DNA of 64,000 nucleotides from Larimichthys crocea (GCF_000972845.2 NC_040016.1:25291320-25355319), one strand, 5' to 3'; positions 21,441-34,239 are shown, numbered from the stretch's first letter. Numbers and translations: made by a program. Notes: generated by a model from the sequence alone, not told the origin.

Positions 21441-21865
21441 TTCGACTAAAACGTTTTACTGACGGATCTGTTCTGTCAACAAGAACGTTTGCTTTCCTCA
21501 AATATAAAAATCCTGGATTTCCAGACGTAAATATCATCTCATGTTCAGACCAATATGATCGCTTTGTTCGTGTGTGCATGTTGCTGACATGACCAACAAA
21601 CATAAAGCCCAGTACAGAGTGTTGGCATGGTAACAATGCACCCGGATTCATCCACACACACACACACTTTGAAAGTAGGAAGGGTGAGCCAGCAGCGATT
21701 AGCAGAACAGAGGTTTTTACTCTGTGGGGGAAGCAAAACTCGTTTAGCAATCACATTACTCTGCATAATGCTCCATTAATGACATGCTAATCATATGCAA
21801 ATGAGCAGCATTCCGTTCCGACCAACAGATGGTTCCTGTAGTGCTGTAATGGAGCCTCGGAGAAC

Positions 21866-21883
21866 TGTGTGTGTGTGTGTGTG
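21866..21883. repeat. (GT)n microsatellite
   Basis: Nine GT units. Confidence 0.93.
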
Positions 21884-21919
21884 GGCAGGTATATCTATTA
21901 AATGTGTATGCCAGTCTAC

Positions 21920-22130
21920 AGATCGGAGAGAGAGAGAGAGGATGTGGGATGGATGCATGTTAATGAAAGAAAAAAATAGAGATTAAAAGAGAGAAAACTA
22001 TTTTGAAAGGAAGGAAAATGAGCGAATGAGAAAATCTGAGAGAAAAAAGTGACGAAGATCAGACGAGTGACAGAAAAAAATGAAAATGATTGAAATGAGT
22101 CTCCAAAGAAAGAAAAGAGATGAAGACCAA
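21920..22130 (+). repeat. Purine-rich low-complexity tract
   Basis: GAGAGAGAGAGAG at the start is followed by about 200 bases made almost only of A and G with scattered T. Its complement explains the long hydrophobic minus-strand frame here. Confidence 0.8.
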
Positions 22131-23711
22131 ACATGAGACAAGTGGAATCAGAGACGTTTGGTTCCTGTTTCATGAGCGTTGACATTTCTGCATGTTGCAA
22201 TTCGGCAAAAACAAAAGTGCTAAAAACAATGGAAGTGTCCAAACATGAGCCATCGACAGTCCAGTAGCATGTGTGTGTGCACACAGGGGGAAATTACAGT
22301 CGTAGATCCAGAAGTCAAACACCCTCCGGAGACCAGAACCCTTTATTGAAGCAGGTTCATAGACTCTCACAAGGCTGGCCAAGGTTGTGTCGTTACCAGG
22401 GAACTTAACGATCTGGACGATGAGCGCGGGGAGACAAGGAGCCCCGGAGGCTACGTCCGAACAACATACACAACAGAGGGATGAACAAAAGTCTCTGTCG
22501 TGAGCTGACAGCATGGCTACAGAGTGTAAAGACCTTGAATTCCAGCTTTTATGAAATGTGCTGTATAAATGTGATTTAATCACTTTTTGTTGCACTTTGA
22601 GATATTCAACCTAAACATGTCAGGTAAGTATAAATCTCCTGCAGCTGGATGTCCAATCAGGTCCATACAGCTCAGTATCCTTCACCTTGATGTCTTTAGT
22701 CTCTTTAACTTCAGTTTTACATTTCTGACGTCACCGCATCACCCACAGGTCCACACACACATCAGAGTTTACAGATTTCATTTATTTTCCGACCATTCAC
22801 CCACACATTCTGTCCTCAGGTATTCACGCTCTGCTCGAGTCCATGTTGTGTTCCCTGCTATTCGACCTCAGACGACTTCATGTTATTGAATGTATTCTAA
22901 CCACCGTTCATTATCTATAAAATCCACCTACAGGCAGTGTGGATATGAGAGCGTCCTCCCCGGCCTGCTTCTTCACGCCGTGTTTCTACATGAGAATAAA
23001 GCCCAGAGGAAAGAAGTCTTCATAATTAACTCTGGGTGAATCAGATAAATGTTTAAAGAAACAAACAGATGACGGCTCTGTGTTAACGGTCCCGGGTCAG
23101 GAGAATAGAGAGACAAGTCAAGTCTGTTGTTTAGTTAATTACATATTCATCACTTTGTGTGTTTCTCTTCTGACTGACATGGTTTGGTGCATTTTTATTG
23201 CTCAAATATTCATTGTGGAAAGGTTCAGTTGAGGATTCTCTCAATGCTGCAATGTAAAGAGAGAAACTCCAGCTCAGGAAACCAGGTAGAGCTGTGCCAC
23301 ATCCGATCAGTTTTAATAAACATCCCAGTGTGAGTATGCAAAAGAAGTGAAGGTTTTATTTCAGCATGAAATGTCTCCATGACATGCAATATATAACCTG
23401 TATTCTCACCTCACAAACAGGAGATATGGGTCAGGGTAAGTAAACATGAAGAGCTGTTTAATAATGGACACAAGAGTGAAGCTCTGCAACACATCCACAA
23501 ATATTAATACTGTACAAAATCATGAACGCTGGATCCCGTAAAACATGTTAGATCAGTGCATTCTTAGTTTCTGAAGAGTTCTGCCTCCCGACATAACCGA
23601 CCTCGGTGGGACCTGAGGTGGGCTGAACAAGGGCTCTTAATCCTGCATAACTTTAAGCCTTAATATAATGTGAACAGGTGAGTTGTATATAAATTCACCC
23701 TCAGTACAGTT
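22131..23711. other. Unassigned non-coding stretch
   Basis: A 22280-22440 segment with CTTTATTGAAG could be an LTR read in antisense, and 22540-22580 (ATGAAATGTGCTGTATAAAT) resembles a LINE/SINE tail. Neither is strong. No gene is seen. Confidence 0.35.
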
Positions 23712-23910
23712 GTCATGAACGGGGAAATTAGCTACAGAGACCAAAACTGTTTTTTGTACCAGGCTGTAAACATGTTTATTTCTGCTGTGAAGTTGGACAT
23801 TTGGACATGGGGACTGATGGAGACTGACTCACTTCTGGAGCCAGCCTCAAGGGGACGTTTGAGGAACTGCAGTTTTTGGCTTTGCAGCCACAGAGATCGC
23901 CGCTTGATTT
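23712..23910 (+). repeat. Interspersed repeat, unnamed fish family, copy 1
   Basis: The segment runs from GAACGGGGAAATTAGCTACAG to GAACTGCAGTTTTTGGC. Its last part is found in reverse complement at 25300-25345. The wording is one I know as widespread in fish genomes, but I cannot name the family. The short open frame has no recognisable domain. Confidence 0.6.
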
Positions 23911-24427
23911 GAAGCAGAAAACTTTACATCCCATATCTGTAATTAAATCTCTGCAGTTGTGCATTGAAATAAAATCCTGCGTCCGCGAGAAGTCTTGAAA
24001 CTGAGATGGAATGAATGATCAGTCTCTCTCTCACACTCTCATAGTAAAATAGATGTATCAAATCCAGTTTACTCCGAAGGTTGTGAAGTGGAATGATTTT
24101 CTATATGTCTTTATTTAAGTACGCTGAAGTTTATGATTTATGATCTAATGGTCTTATTCTAATAGATTGTTTTGCGGATGCTTTACAATCTGGAGGCCGT
24201 CATGGCACAACATCGAAAAAATAACCTTGTGTGCTTTATATTCAGATCGGAGCCACAGAGGAAGAGTTAAATAAACGCCTGTAAGTAAATGCTGAGAAGG
24301 ACAGAGCGACTTTTACAGTGGAAACACGTCAAGGTCTTTTTTTATTTTTTATTTGAAAGCAACACTAACACGTAAAATTACCAGAGGATTTACAAAGTGA
24401 AGAATGTGTGAAGGAGGCTTATAGATG

Positions 24428-24430
<3 letters not shown>

Positions 24431-24469
<39 letters not shown>
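24431..24469. repeat. (GT)n microsatellite
   Basis: About twenty GT units. Confidence 0.98.
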
Positions 24470-24470
<1 letters not shown>

Positions 24471-24610
24471 CAGTATGAATCAGAGCCGAGCAGTGTTTGT
24501 TAGTTTCTGGGTTTGTGCAGTCACTGATGAAGGCCTTGTGAAGTCTTCTCTCGCTCACTTCACACCCACATATAACAACAAGCACATTAGGAAGGAATAA
24601 AAGGGCACGA

Positions 24611-24612
<2 letters not shown>

Positions 24613-24643
<31 letters not shown>
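24613..24643. repeat. (GT)n microsatellite
   Basis: About fifteen GT units, 144 bases after the previous array and in the same sense. Confidence 0.97.
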
Positions 24644-24649
<6 letters not shown>

Positions 24650-25299
24650 TGTCGTGTAAAGACACAGTGTGAAGTGAGTCGGAGACACAGTGAAGAAAAA
24701 CACCGGACGAGGAAGAGACGGAGAGTGAAGAGAAGCTTTTGCCTCTGAAATGTGTTTTGTTGTTGTCATACTCGAGTTCTCCGTCGGGAATCAAACTGGG
24801 GATGTTGCCAAGAAGTAAAAGCAGATACCGAAGTCCTCAGAGTCTTCTAAGTTTATACATGAACATTATAGCATTCACACTTTTTTATTCTCAGTGTCTA
24901 AATTAAATGCTGTTCTGAAATAATCTAAATATCATCCACACATGCTGGTAAAACTCCATACTGTCACGTAGATCATGTGTATTTTAGCATCTTTTTCACT
25001 ACCCTGGAATATCCTGGTTTTATTAAGGGAGAAGGGAGAAGTAGAACAAACAGGACTAAATCTCTGCATGGCACCAGTGCTTCCAGTAACAGTGCTGCTA
25101 CAGTACTAGTTGTTACTTGCAGCTGAGGCAGTGAGAGTGCTGGGTTGCATGACTCTCTTCACTCGTTTGGTGCTAAATAATTGCTGATCTCATTAACACA
25201 GAAGCTCTGTGTGTCTCATGGACTTAGTCCTTTACCCAGACCTGAACCATCACAGCTGTATGTCTAAATCAAGCAGCAACCTCTGTGACTGTGAAGCCA

Positions 25300-25395
25300 A
25301 CACAGGAGTGCCAAAAACTGCAGTTCTTCTACCATCCACTTGAGGTTGGCTGCAGAACAAGTCATATAAGCCCCCTTATGTTAAATTGTCGTCTA
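25300..25395 (-). repeat. Interspersed repeat, unnamed fish family, copy 2
   Basis: GCCAAAAACTGCAGTTC and CCACTTGAGGTTGGCT are the reverse complement of the 3' part of the repeat at 23712-23910. The two copies face each other about 1.4 kb apart. Confidence 0.55.
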
Positions 25396-25439
25396 TCGTG
25401 ACTGTCCGCGGTCCGACGTCACACTGCTGCAGCCAATCA

Positions 25440-25660
25440 CAGTCAGCCTGAAATGCCTCTGACACTGAGACTATCCAGGTGGATTCATGGACTTCATACT
25501 CCACCTGTTGTGTTCTGGTACGCTGCAAAAGAAAGAAGTTTCATTTGCAGTGGTCAAGCAACTTAGACAGTGAATGAGAGTGAGCGAGCGCCGGACGCTA
25601 TGAGGCCGGTTAATTAGAAATAAAAGTTTATTTCCTGATTGTTTTACAGCGGTTAAGTTC
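25440..25660 (+). repeat. Three-copy interspersed repeat, copy 1
   Basis: Shared with 35655-35870 and 40920-41180. Landmarks are CAGTCAGCCTGAAA, TCATGGACT, GAGCGAGCGCCGG and AAGTTTATTTCCTGATTGTTTTA. All copies are in the same orientation. It is probably a non-autonomous DNA transposon, but no ends are seen. Confidence 0.65.
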
Positions 25661-25884
25661 AACCCAACTCAGCACCCTTCTGCCATAGTGCCTGATCCTG
25701 TTATTACCTGTCACCTGATGTCTACGTGCTAAACATAAAAGATGAATATCAGATTTCAATTTCAAACTTTTCACTCTAACGGTCTTAAACTCAAACTGGT
25801 CAAACAAAATCATCCACATTTAAAACAAACACTGATTCTGACATGTCCGGCCTTCTTATCATCACAGATGAAGAAACTAAAGTG

Positions 25885-25906
25885 CACACACACACACACA
25901 CACACA
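25885..25906. repeat. (CA)n microsatellite
   Basis: Eleven CA units. Confidence 0.96.
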
Positions 25907-26039
25907 GTTATACACTCGGGCAGCATCACACTTCTCCTGCTTTGGGGAGATTATTGATGACGGGTTCAGTAATTTGTCTTTTAAATGAGACACAAAAATA
26001 TCTTTATACTCTGAGGACGTTCACATGCAATTAGGGCCA

Positions 26040-27990
26040 GTTTATTAATGATGTGTGGAGACGGAGAGAGAGAGAGAGTCTCCGCACTCCTTTATTCATC
26101 ATGCACAGTCAGTTTTTCTTCCAGCGGAGGAACGAGTACAGACAGCAGTCTGAGTACACTCATTCACAGAGTACACATTTATTTCCCTGACTCATCAAAG
26201 AAGGATCAGCGGCCGAACCGGATCCGATCACAAAGGAATTTATCTGCTTATTGCAGTGCATACAGTTTAATTAATAATCTTAGCTGTCAGCTTAAAACAA
26301 ACCAACAGATATTTACTAAAATACTGATAATATAAAGATGAACGGCGATAATTTTGTCATTTTTTAAATTAATACTGAGACTACTGGTAACAGAAACTCT
26401 TTTGCCGTCGGCTGCGATTGTTACATTGCACCGTGACGCGTAAAAATTTGCAAATTGATCTGCTGGGAAGAGTTCTACCGACCTGTCTGTCAGGTCATAT
26501 AGACTTTTTTTTTTAACGGACCCATTTTCTATCATTATCGTTGAGTATCATTGAGTATTGTTCTATGAGCTTTTTGGATGTTTTAAAGCAATGCTGCGTA
26601 GAAAGTGTGTGATCCCACTGTGGGAAACACAGCAAAGGCTTCATATAGATGAGCTTATGAACTGGACAGGCTGTGTCGACCTGTGACGATGTATACGGTC
26701 TTGAAATGTAAACCTCGGCTGATCGAGCCTCTGAATCATGACGGTGCTTCTGTGCAGCCGGCGTGCACACAGCGATATTCTGATTCGTTCACTTGAAAAA
26801 TCAGCAGTGAGAGCAGCAGGCTTCATGAGCAGCCACCGTTCACAGACTTCATGGGCCAAGTTAAATACCAGACCCTGTTTGTAACAAAAGGCTCAGCTTC
26901 AGCGTTTAATCAAAAATGGTTTGCTGCTTGAAAGAGAGCTGAAAACAAAGTTGTGTTCATGTGCGATGCTTCCACAAACTTGAATCTTGAATGACTTTCA
27001 AACAAGCACACTTGGTAAAACACCTGAAACCAATTTGGCAAGAAACTGTCGTCCCCCCCTCAGAGGTGAGTCAGCATTACCTTGGAGGCACAAACACCAA
27101 AACCAAAACCTGAGCCAAATCTGTAGTAATGAGGTTAGACGAAAGAAACAAGACAACAATACAATGAGCTTCCAAGTTTATTAGAAGTGATAAAAATGTA
27201 GTTTTTCTTATTTCCTACACATAACAGTCTAAGAAATGGCTGAAATCTCCCAGTTTTTCAAGTGATGTGTTCATTTTTGTATTCACATCCACCATCCTGA
27301 CCTCCAAATTCTTCTCCCTCCATAAATACATCAGTACTTCCTACTGAACACACTGAAACACGACCACAGTTTAGACGCGATTCCAGCCAGTGCCAGGACA
27401 TGTGACGTCCATGCCATGGTTCAGTACCTGGGTATCCCCACCAGTCAGTCTGTTGTAAATGATGATGGATGATGATTATCACGAGATAAAGGTGGTGGAC
27501 TGACCGGTATACTCAGGTATTCAGCCATGGTGTAGATGACAGTCTTTAAGGTCACATGAGGGCAACCAGGGGATAAAGGTGGTGGACTGGCAGCTGTAAA
27601 CATGTTGGGAGGATATTCAATGAATTGATTCATTCAGTCTGAAGGTTTTGCAAGGTTGGGTCAACTGGGCTACATCACTTCATGTTTATACACACATTCA
27701 GGCCACATTCAGCATCACGCTGTGCTTTCTGCCTCTGTAATAAAAAGGTTAAAGCGATTTCATAAAGATACTAAGAATACAGATAAAAACATCTGCAGTG
27801 AAGGAACTCAGTGACATTGACTGAGTTATAAATTCTGGTTACCAAGACACACAATACATCCCTGGAACATGTGAACTTGTCATTTAACCTCCCTTGAATT
27901 ACTCATGAATTCTATTGTAGGTTTTGTTGTAAAAACAGCAAATATTTCAGTTTATATTCAATTAACAAATATTCAGGTTCAGCATGGATC
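26040..27990. other. Unassigned non-coding stretch
   Basis: The only structure I see is an exact 18-bp direct repeat (GATAAAGGTGGTGGACTG) at 27485-27502 and 27572-27589. No gene or transposon signature is recognised. Confidence 0.45.
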
Positions 27991-27994
27991 TCAG

Positions 27995-28144
27995 GGTACT
28001 CTGCAGGTTAATCGGTCGTTTAAAGTTGCCTATACGTGTGAATGTGACCATGATGAACTGGAGACTCGTCCAGGATGTAAGAAAACCTCTCACCCAGTGT
28101 CAGCGACCTTGATAAGGATAAGCGATCATGGAAAATGGATGGAT
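27995..28144 (+). mobile_element. LINE 3'-tail fragment
   Basis: The phrases GTGAATGTGACCATGATGAACTGG, GACTCGTCCAGG, CCCAGTGTCAGC and GATAAGGATAAGCG..CATGGAAAATGGATGG belong to a 3' end very common in fish LINEs and dependent SINEs. That end finishes in a GGAT simple repeat. A related copy is at 62190-62374. No coding sequence remains. Confidence 0.65.
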
Positions 28145-29639
28145 TTACTTTATTGTAGTAAAGATTGCACTGGGTTAAAGTGTGTGACATGAATTAGAGG
28201 CCAGGAATAAAACCTGGGTACTGACCATGGGAGTCAATATACTGGTCTTTGATGGACTAAACACAGCAACTGTGAATGACTAGCTTGCTCTCTGACCAAG
28301 TTCCCAAAAGTTATGCTGCCTTTAAGCATAATGGTATTCCTGTGAGTCAACCCACGCTTCCCATGCCTGTCCAACTGCACCAACAAATAGCTCCCTGATC
28401 ATGGTCTCTGCACTCCTGCAGGTCTAAATATTGAAGAAGTTGCTGAGAGAATAGAAGACACAAAGGGAACCACATTAATCTAAACTCCAGTTCAAAAGAA
28501 CGCTGTGAAATGAGCTGGAAACCACTCGTCTAGACAGCCACGCTCACTGGAGAGTAGTCAACTCAACTCAAGCAAACACCATGAATGAATATGTAGGAGA
28601 AGAGAGACTTGGTCAAAAACAATCTCATAATTCAAAGCGTTACGGGTAGAAGGAGACGAATGATAAAAGCTTGGAAATAAATAAAAACACATATTTCTAG
28701 AATAATACACATGCTCAGCTGTTTCATTTTAGCAAAACCCTTTTGAATCACAATCTTTACAAGCTCCTCTTCTCTGGGATGAAGCTGTGTTGCGTGTTAC
28801 AATATAATAATAATAAGTTGTGGTTGACTTTAATGCCTGGCTACAACCTTAAAGAAAAAAAAAACATAGTGACAGACAAATATAGAGGATCTAACAAACA
28901 AACACGCTTCCACAGTACAGTTGGAAGAACTCATTTCATTGAATCTTAGTTGAATTTCTTAATGTTTCTGCTTGTATGCAGCTGCAAGGCCTCCCTGTTA
29001 ATGCCATGCTATTCTGCTAAGGGTTGATTGAAGACATCCTGACTGGAACAGTGTATTGTGAACAGCTAAATGTTGGACAAAGCCATTTTGTCAGGTTGTC
29101 AATGAATTATTTATTGATTTGAATTCAAAGCTTCTTCTCCTTCTTGCTTCTTGGTTAGACTCCAACAGCAGACAAAAACAAAACAAACATGTTTTTTTTG
29201 TACAAGAAATAAATGGAACACTCCAGATCCATATAATCCAGATTAAAGACCAAAACCTTACTGTTACCAAACTTGGTTATGAATCTGCTGCTCTCACAGC
29301 TCTCACATAAAGAAATAAAAAGGACCTCAGATGAGTTCATGACCACTGACTGAAAAGATCTCTCTGCTAACCAACAACACAATCAGGTGTTCAACAAGAA
29401 ATACAACTATGAGGATTTCATCAGTAGATTATATATAAACAGGCAAATGCAATAACAGTAACAATAACTGTTTTTTTATAAAGTATTTTGCAACATTTTT
29501 AAACCTTAATAAATAAAACTTTACATACACAACAAAAGAAAATCATCCAGTAAGATTAAAGAATTCTCTGCAAAAATAAACATAAAAAGACAAAAACAGA
29601 TTCATCCTGGACACGGCACCTCATCTACATCGCATCAAT
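28145..29639. other. Unassigned non-coding stretch
   Basis: AT-rich from about 28700. Frames are short and unrecognised. Confidence 0.45.
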
Positions 29640-29985
29640 ACTCTGCCTGGCTAAACAGCGAGTTAGAGAATCATCTACAGTGACTGATCCGGTCAAACAC
29701 CTTTCATCGCCACCCAGAACAAAGAACTTCTTCTGGGTTTAGGTATGAGGAATATGGTGGGAGGTGTAGAGCACTACAGTAAATTGTTGGTGGTTGATGA
29801 ACCAGTTGTAGATCAAATGACTGGTCCACCCCTGAGCTCAGCTGGACTAAGGATGCCGTGACGATGTCTAGGAATGTGATGACAAAGGCGTTGTTGTGGG
29901 GACTGGATGTTCATTCAATGCCGTCAAGGGACTTTCACAATGACCCGATGTCCAATAATATGCTGTCCTTGTCCCCTTCTTTATA
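29640..29985 (-). pseudogene. IS630/Tc1-superfamily transposase remnant, C-terminal part
   Basis: On the minus strand QGQHIIGHRVIVKVP (near 29970-29926) matches the family's IIGHRAII.VPG region. WFINHQQFTVVLY (near 29808-29770) matches the stretch before the Y.PP.SP.LNP catalytic-end motif. In this copy that motif is degraded and interrupted by a stop. Frameshifts and stops separate the pieces. The N-terminal part of the same gene lies at 30745-30900. Identification is from memory of the family, so it is moderately sure. Confidence 0.6.
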
Positions 29986-30119
29986 GATTAAAGCCAACCT
30001 AATTGGTGAAAATATGCACATGGTGAACTGCAGTGACATCCAACAGACAAGATAATATGTGAAGCACAATACACTGGGTTACAGGACTCTAATACACCCC
30101 GTATAGCACCCTGTAGACC

Positions 30120-30370
30120 CGTTTCATCCACACTATAAGAAATGTTTGTTAAAATAACAGTAAAAGACTGTAAAATTGAAAACAGTACATCTGTGTAGTA
30201 GATACATGGAATGACCCTAAATTAACAAACGGTGCATAACTTTCATTTTTATTTTGACAATATGTAAAAAACACAATTTTACTGTTGTAAAATATAAAAC
30301 TTTGGTAATTAACAGGGAAATTCTGTGATGTAATCACACTAAAATAAACGGTATTATGCTGTTTTTTTGT
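30120..30370. mobile_element. MITE-like AT-rich insertion
   Basis: The block is dense in ACAGTAAAA, ACTGTAAAA and TTTTACTGT words in both senses, like 4490-4810. It lies between the two halves of the transposase pseudogene and probably inserted there. Ends are approximate. Confidence 0.4.
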
Positions 30371-30744
30371 TATGTTTTTTTTTTGCTGTGGAGAAAACTC
30401 CAGAGAGATGAACAAACAAACAGAGCTACTTCGATATTGTCTTTGCCGTTTATCTATTCAACAGAGTAAGAATAAAACGAGGTTAAGAAAATGTGAGCAT
30501 ACAGCTAAAATATGTAAGAACATCATTATTTCAGGTGAAAGGTCAGAAGTCCTTAGACACACACATATTGTTTCAGGGATTGGAAACCTTCAACGTGATT
30601 ACAAGAAACTAAAGTTCAGTTGTTTTTCACGCTGACAAGTGAATCTTTCCGTAATGGGAATCTAACCTTTATCTTTAACCTTGAAGGTTATCACATGAAC
30701 TCCTCGTAGTTGTTAGTTGTCAGTTGCTACACAACTCTAGGCAG

Positions 30745-30900
30745 GCGATAGATAAATTTCATCACCACAAATCCAACCATGTAATGGCTGAGGTTGGGCT
30801 GAACTCTCTGCCCAGCTGCACTCAGCCCATGGTTGAACACATGGACAACAAATTTGGCCCTGATCTCATCTGACAACTGTCCTTCCTTGCCCTCATCAGG
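30745..30900 (-). pseudogene. IS630/Tc1-superfamily transposase remnant, N-terminal HTH part
   Basis: The minus strand reads LSDEIRAKFVVHVFNHGLS, then AGQRVQPNLSHYMVGFVV (about 30875-30772). This matches the helix-turn-helix N-terminus of a fish IS630-like transposase family, whose consensus carries the same R.QPNLS core. The downstream half is at 29640-29985. The gap between them holds a MITE-like block, so the gene is interrupted as well as mutated. Confidence 0.6.
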
Positions 30901-31862
30901 TTCCTAATCTTACTCTCATTCCTGTAGCTCTGGCTTCACCACTGACCTCAATTTTCCTCCAGAACAGGTCTGCTTGTCTGTGGCCTTTTATATATTGCCT
31001 ACACTCTGTGTTTTCACATGTCAGGAGTGGGTGATGCCAATTATTAAATAAAGTTTGGCACTGTTATCGTCTTGGCTTTCCAATGAGAGAGAGATTTCAT
31101 TTCTTCAGCGAAGTTCTGCAAAGTATAAGTTAAAAAAATGAGATGTTTCTTCTCTTACTCACTCTATAGAGAGGATCTCTACAGAGTGGGCGGTCAAGGT
31201 TGCGCCTGCTACCTGCATGAAAAAGTTTAGATGGAAATTTAATTTCCCTGCGTCTTTTACTACACTGAGGCAGCCTAGCAACCACATGTCTTCAGAAAGT
31301 CTCCTGTGAATAGAAGGTGACAAATAATCCCACGCTTCCTTATAGTGCAATGCAATGTGTTTGGCTTCATGCAAAAGGCAACTGATGAAAGTGTTGACAG
31401 GAATGTAAAGTGTGAGAAATACTTTCAGATATTTTGTCAGTTGCCTTAAAAAGCGGAATGTTATGGTTCAGCAGGGCTGAAGAGACTACAGCCACACTAT
31501 GTCTCTGAGGCTGTAGGCCGTATTCAAACCAAATCAGCTGTTGCAGCAAATCGCAGCAGTGTGTGGAGGGTAAACGGCAGTGACCTGCTGGTCCATCTAA
31601 TAGTTGTCAAGATATTTTACTTATAAAACAAATGTCAGCCTCTTGGTGGTGCTAGAGGAAAAGGGGATCATACTTTGCTGCTTGAATTATTTAAACTTGC
31701 AGAATGAATTAATTCAAATGAAGAGTCTGAGTCCTGAAACACAAACTATTTCAGGAAAATGTTTCTACATGGAATTCATCAGTTGTTAGTGACGAGTGCC
31801 CACGACACGAGTCAACTATTGTTCTTCTGCGTGTTTCATGGCAATATTATTATTCATCTTCC
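30901..31862. other. Unassigned non-coding stretch
   Basis: 31780-31862 may be the degraded left end of the repeat that starts at 31863 (AGTGACGAGTG...CACGAGTCAACTATT). The rest is unrecognised. Confidence 0.4.
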
Positions 31863-32490
31863 GACATCATCAGCTAGAGTGAGGAGCAGAGAGAAAAAAT
31901 GCCCCACTACAGACATGATTTATACATAGAAACGTAGGAAAATTTGTCTTCTCACTCACATTCGTCTGCTAAAGCTGTCAGCCTTATAGTTTTGGCGTAA
32001 CACACAAAGATGCACCACCAACACCCATCCACAGCCCCATAGACTGCCATGTTAAAAAGGCGGGAACATTTCTGGAGGAAAGCAGAAGTAACGTTTCTTT
32101 GAATCGCTCTAAAGGTCACATTTCTTCACTTTATCAACACAAAATAACTATGTAGACGTTCAGGAAGGGCTCAGGATGCTCCCAGTGATTTCGGTTCAAT
32201 GATTGGAAATACGGTTTGGCCAGAAATCCTTCCTGTTCGAGGGGTGGTCTCAGCATTTTCTCTCTCTCTCTGTCAGCATTTCCAACTGACATTCTAACAG
32301 GTGCAGTAACTGCTCTGCTGATTAGGGCCGGCAGTTGGTCCCGGTTGCTTGGCAACCTCAAGCCTGCCTGAAGGAGGAGAGGGGGGAGGCGCTATTTTCA
32401 AAATAAGAGTCCCTTCAAAATAAGACTTTGCTCATTGCAGTAAAGACATGATAATTGCTAACATTAGTGGCAAATGCTAGAATTAGTGGC
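31863..32490 (+). repeat. Near-identical ~0.5-kb repeat, copy 1
   Basis: From GACATCATCAGCTAGAGTGAGGA to the GCTATTTTCAAAAT region this copy matches 45966-46590 almost base for base. I count three substitutions in the roughly 450-base core. It lacks a 41-base segment present in copy 2 after GAGAGAAAAA and carries about 50 extra bases near 32410-32455. A minus-strand frame is shared, but no domain is recognised. It is probably a recently moved non-autonomous element; the family is unnamed. Confidence 0.85.
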
Positions 32491-32510
32491 TCATGTGTGT
32501 AAATAAAAAT

Positions 32511-32600
32511 GTTAAAAATGACTATTTGAGGTGTGCTTTTCGAATACAGACCCCTGTTAAAAATGACTATTTGAGGTGTGCTTTTCGAATACAGACCCCC
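32511..32600. repeat. Tandem duplication of a 45-bp unit
   Basis: 32511-32555 and 32556-32600 are identical except for the last base (T versus C). The unit starts GTTAAAAATGACTATTTG. The duplication is recent or maintained, and it lies just beyond the repeat ending near 32490. Confidence 0.97.
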
Positions 32601-33568
32601 TAGAATTTTCTGGTTATTATTTTAAAGCACTCAAAAATATCACTTGCTCTCCAAGTGAAGATCTACAGATGATCCATGATGGCAGTAAGAATTATTCCAA
32701 TAAATTAATGGTAAAGCATACCTTCAATTTGTCAGAGTCAGATTTTTCACGCTGTGGATACTTTCTTTTATTCGGCATTAATAAAACTTAGATGTAACCT
32801 TGTATTTATCTGGGAAGGTTTCTGCAAAGCCTGTGAGATGGATGCAGTGTCTACAAATGGTCATGGCTGGTTTACTTTCTGGCGTGAGATTGCTTTAGAC
32901 TAGTTCTCTGTGTTCTGTCAGAACAATTTTGAACCAGCAAGATAATAGAAAATCCAGTTTGCAGTTGGTCAAAGCCTCAAGTTTAAACCTTAAACATTGA
33001 AAGCTCCAGTTTTTGAGAGACGTTAGACAACAGATGGGCAACGCCTTCTCGACAGCAATCCAGTGACGGCAGGATGGCAAAACATGTGGGGTGAGGCGAG
33101 GGGGATGTAATCAGCAACCTTACCACCAAACCCTACAAACACCTCCTAAAACTGCTGCCAGTAATGAGTCAATTAACGAGTACGAACCAGAAGCTAATCT
33201 TGAATTTGCTGTGCTGCACAATAATACGTGTCGACTGAAGTTCGGCACACACCGGCCACGTCTGCACGTCACCTGACACATGCTTCACACACCAAACACA
33301 TCATACAGACAGAAAAAGTATCAACGTGCATCAACCTGCAGAACAGCTGATGTTTAGATGGGTCTGCTTATTGTACTGTGGTTAAGAGAAACACAGCAAC
33401 AGCCTCACAGTGTGTGTGTGAGGATTATCTGTTTGTGTGTTTTTAAATGTGTGTGAGATCTATCCATCATGTGTCCCAGTGGATGTGGTTATCCATCATG
33501 TAATATGGTGTTAAAGAGAGAAAAATAATCAGCCTCTTTCCTACATCCTTTCTCCCTGAGGTCCCCAA
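32601..33568. other. Unassigned non-coding stretch
   Basis: No gene, transposon protein or terminal repeat is recognised. Confidence 0.45.
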
Positions 33569-33585
33569 ACACACACACACACACA
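33569..33585. repeat. (AC)n microsatellite
   Basis: Eight AC units, the first of three CA arrays within 400 bases. Confidence 0.95.
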
Positions 33586-33752
33586 GTTTTTCTCTCGCTC
33601 ACAGGGTATATCTGCCGCACACACACTCTCCGTTTCCCTTCTTCACCTCTTGAAATGAATCATGGGTTGTCAAATGAGACTCACTACAATCAGTCAACCT
33701 GCGTAACAACCCAGAGGAAGCAGAGGGAAGGTGGGCTTCTGTGTAACAGCAG

Positions 33753-33777
33753 CACACACACACACACACACACACAC
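33753..33777. repeat. (CA)n microsatellite
   Basis: Twelve CA units. Confidence 0.96.
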
Positions 33778-33923
33778 TCATGTTTCCCACATTTGTGACA
33801 CAGTTCTTAGTTACCACACACACTCTAACGCACAGCTGCAGACAAGCAGCATCACACACATAACACACATATATTCACGATGCTCTCTAACACACAATTT
33901 GTCACTGTGACACACAACTACAC

Positions 33924-33925
<2 letters not shown>

Positions 33926-33955
<30 letters not shown>
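33926..33955. repeat. (AC)n microsatellite
   Basis: Fifteen AC units. Confidence 0.97.
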
Positions 33956-33957
<2 letters not shown>

Positions 33958-34091
33958 CTCTGTACTGTGTGAAGAGGTTCCAGCAGGTTTTCTCAGCTGC
34001 AGCAGACGCTCAGATGAATTTCCTTCTCTAATTGAATAATAAAGAAGCAGCTCAGCAGGCAAACATCAGCAAGTACAGGCAGAAAGAGTGC

Positions 34092-34114
34092 GTGTGTGTG
34101 TGTGTGGGGGGGGG
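34092..34114. repeat. Short (GT)n followed by a G tract
   Basis: Seven GT units run into nine consecutive Gs. Confidence 0.9.
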
Positions 34115-34239
34115 TTTCTAATTGCTGATTGCAACCCCCTCGCTTCACCCTCTCCTTCCTAGCACGTAGAAGTAAATACGTTGGTGGTTCAGCATGATGG
34201 ACACTGTGGAGGAGACCTGTGCTGTCTATAGATGTTAAA

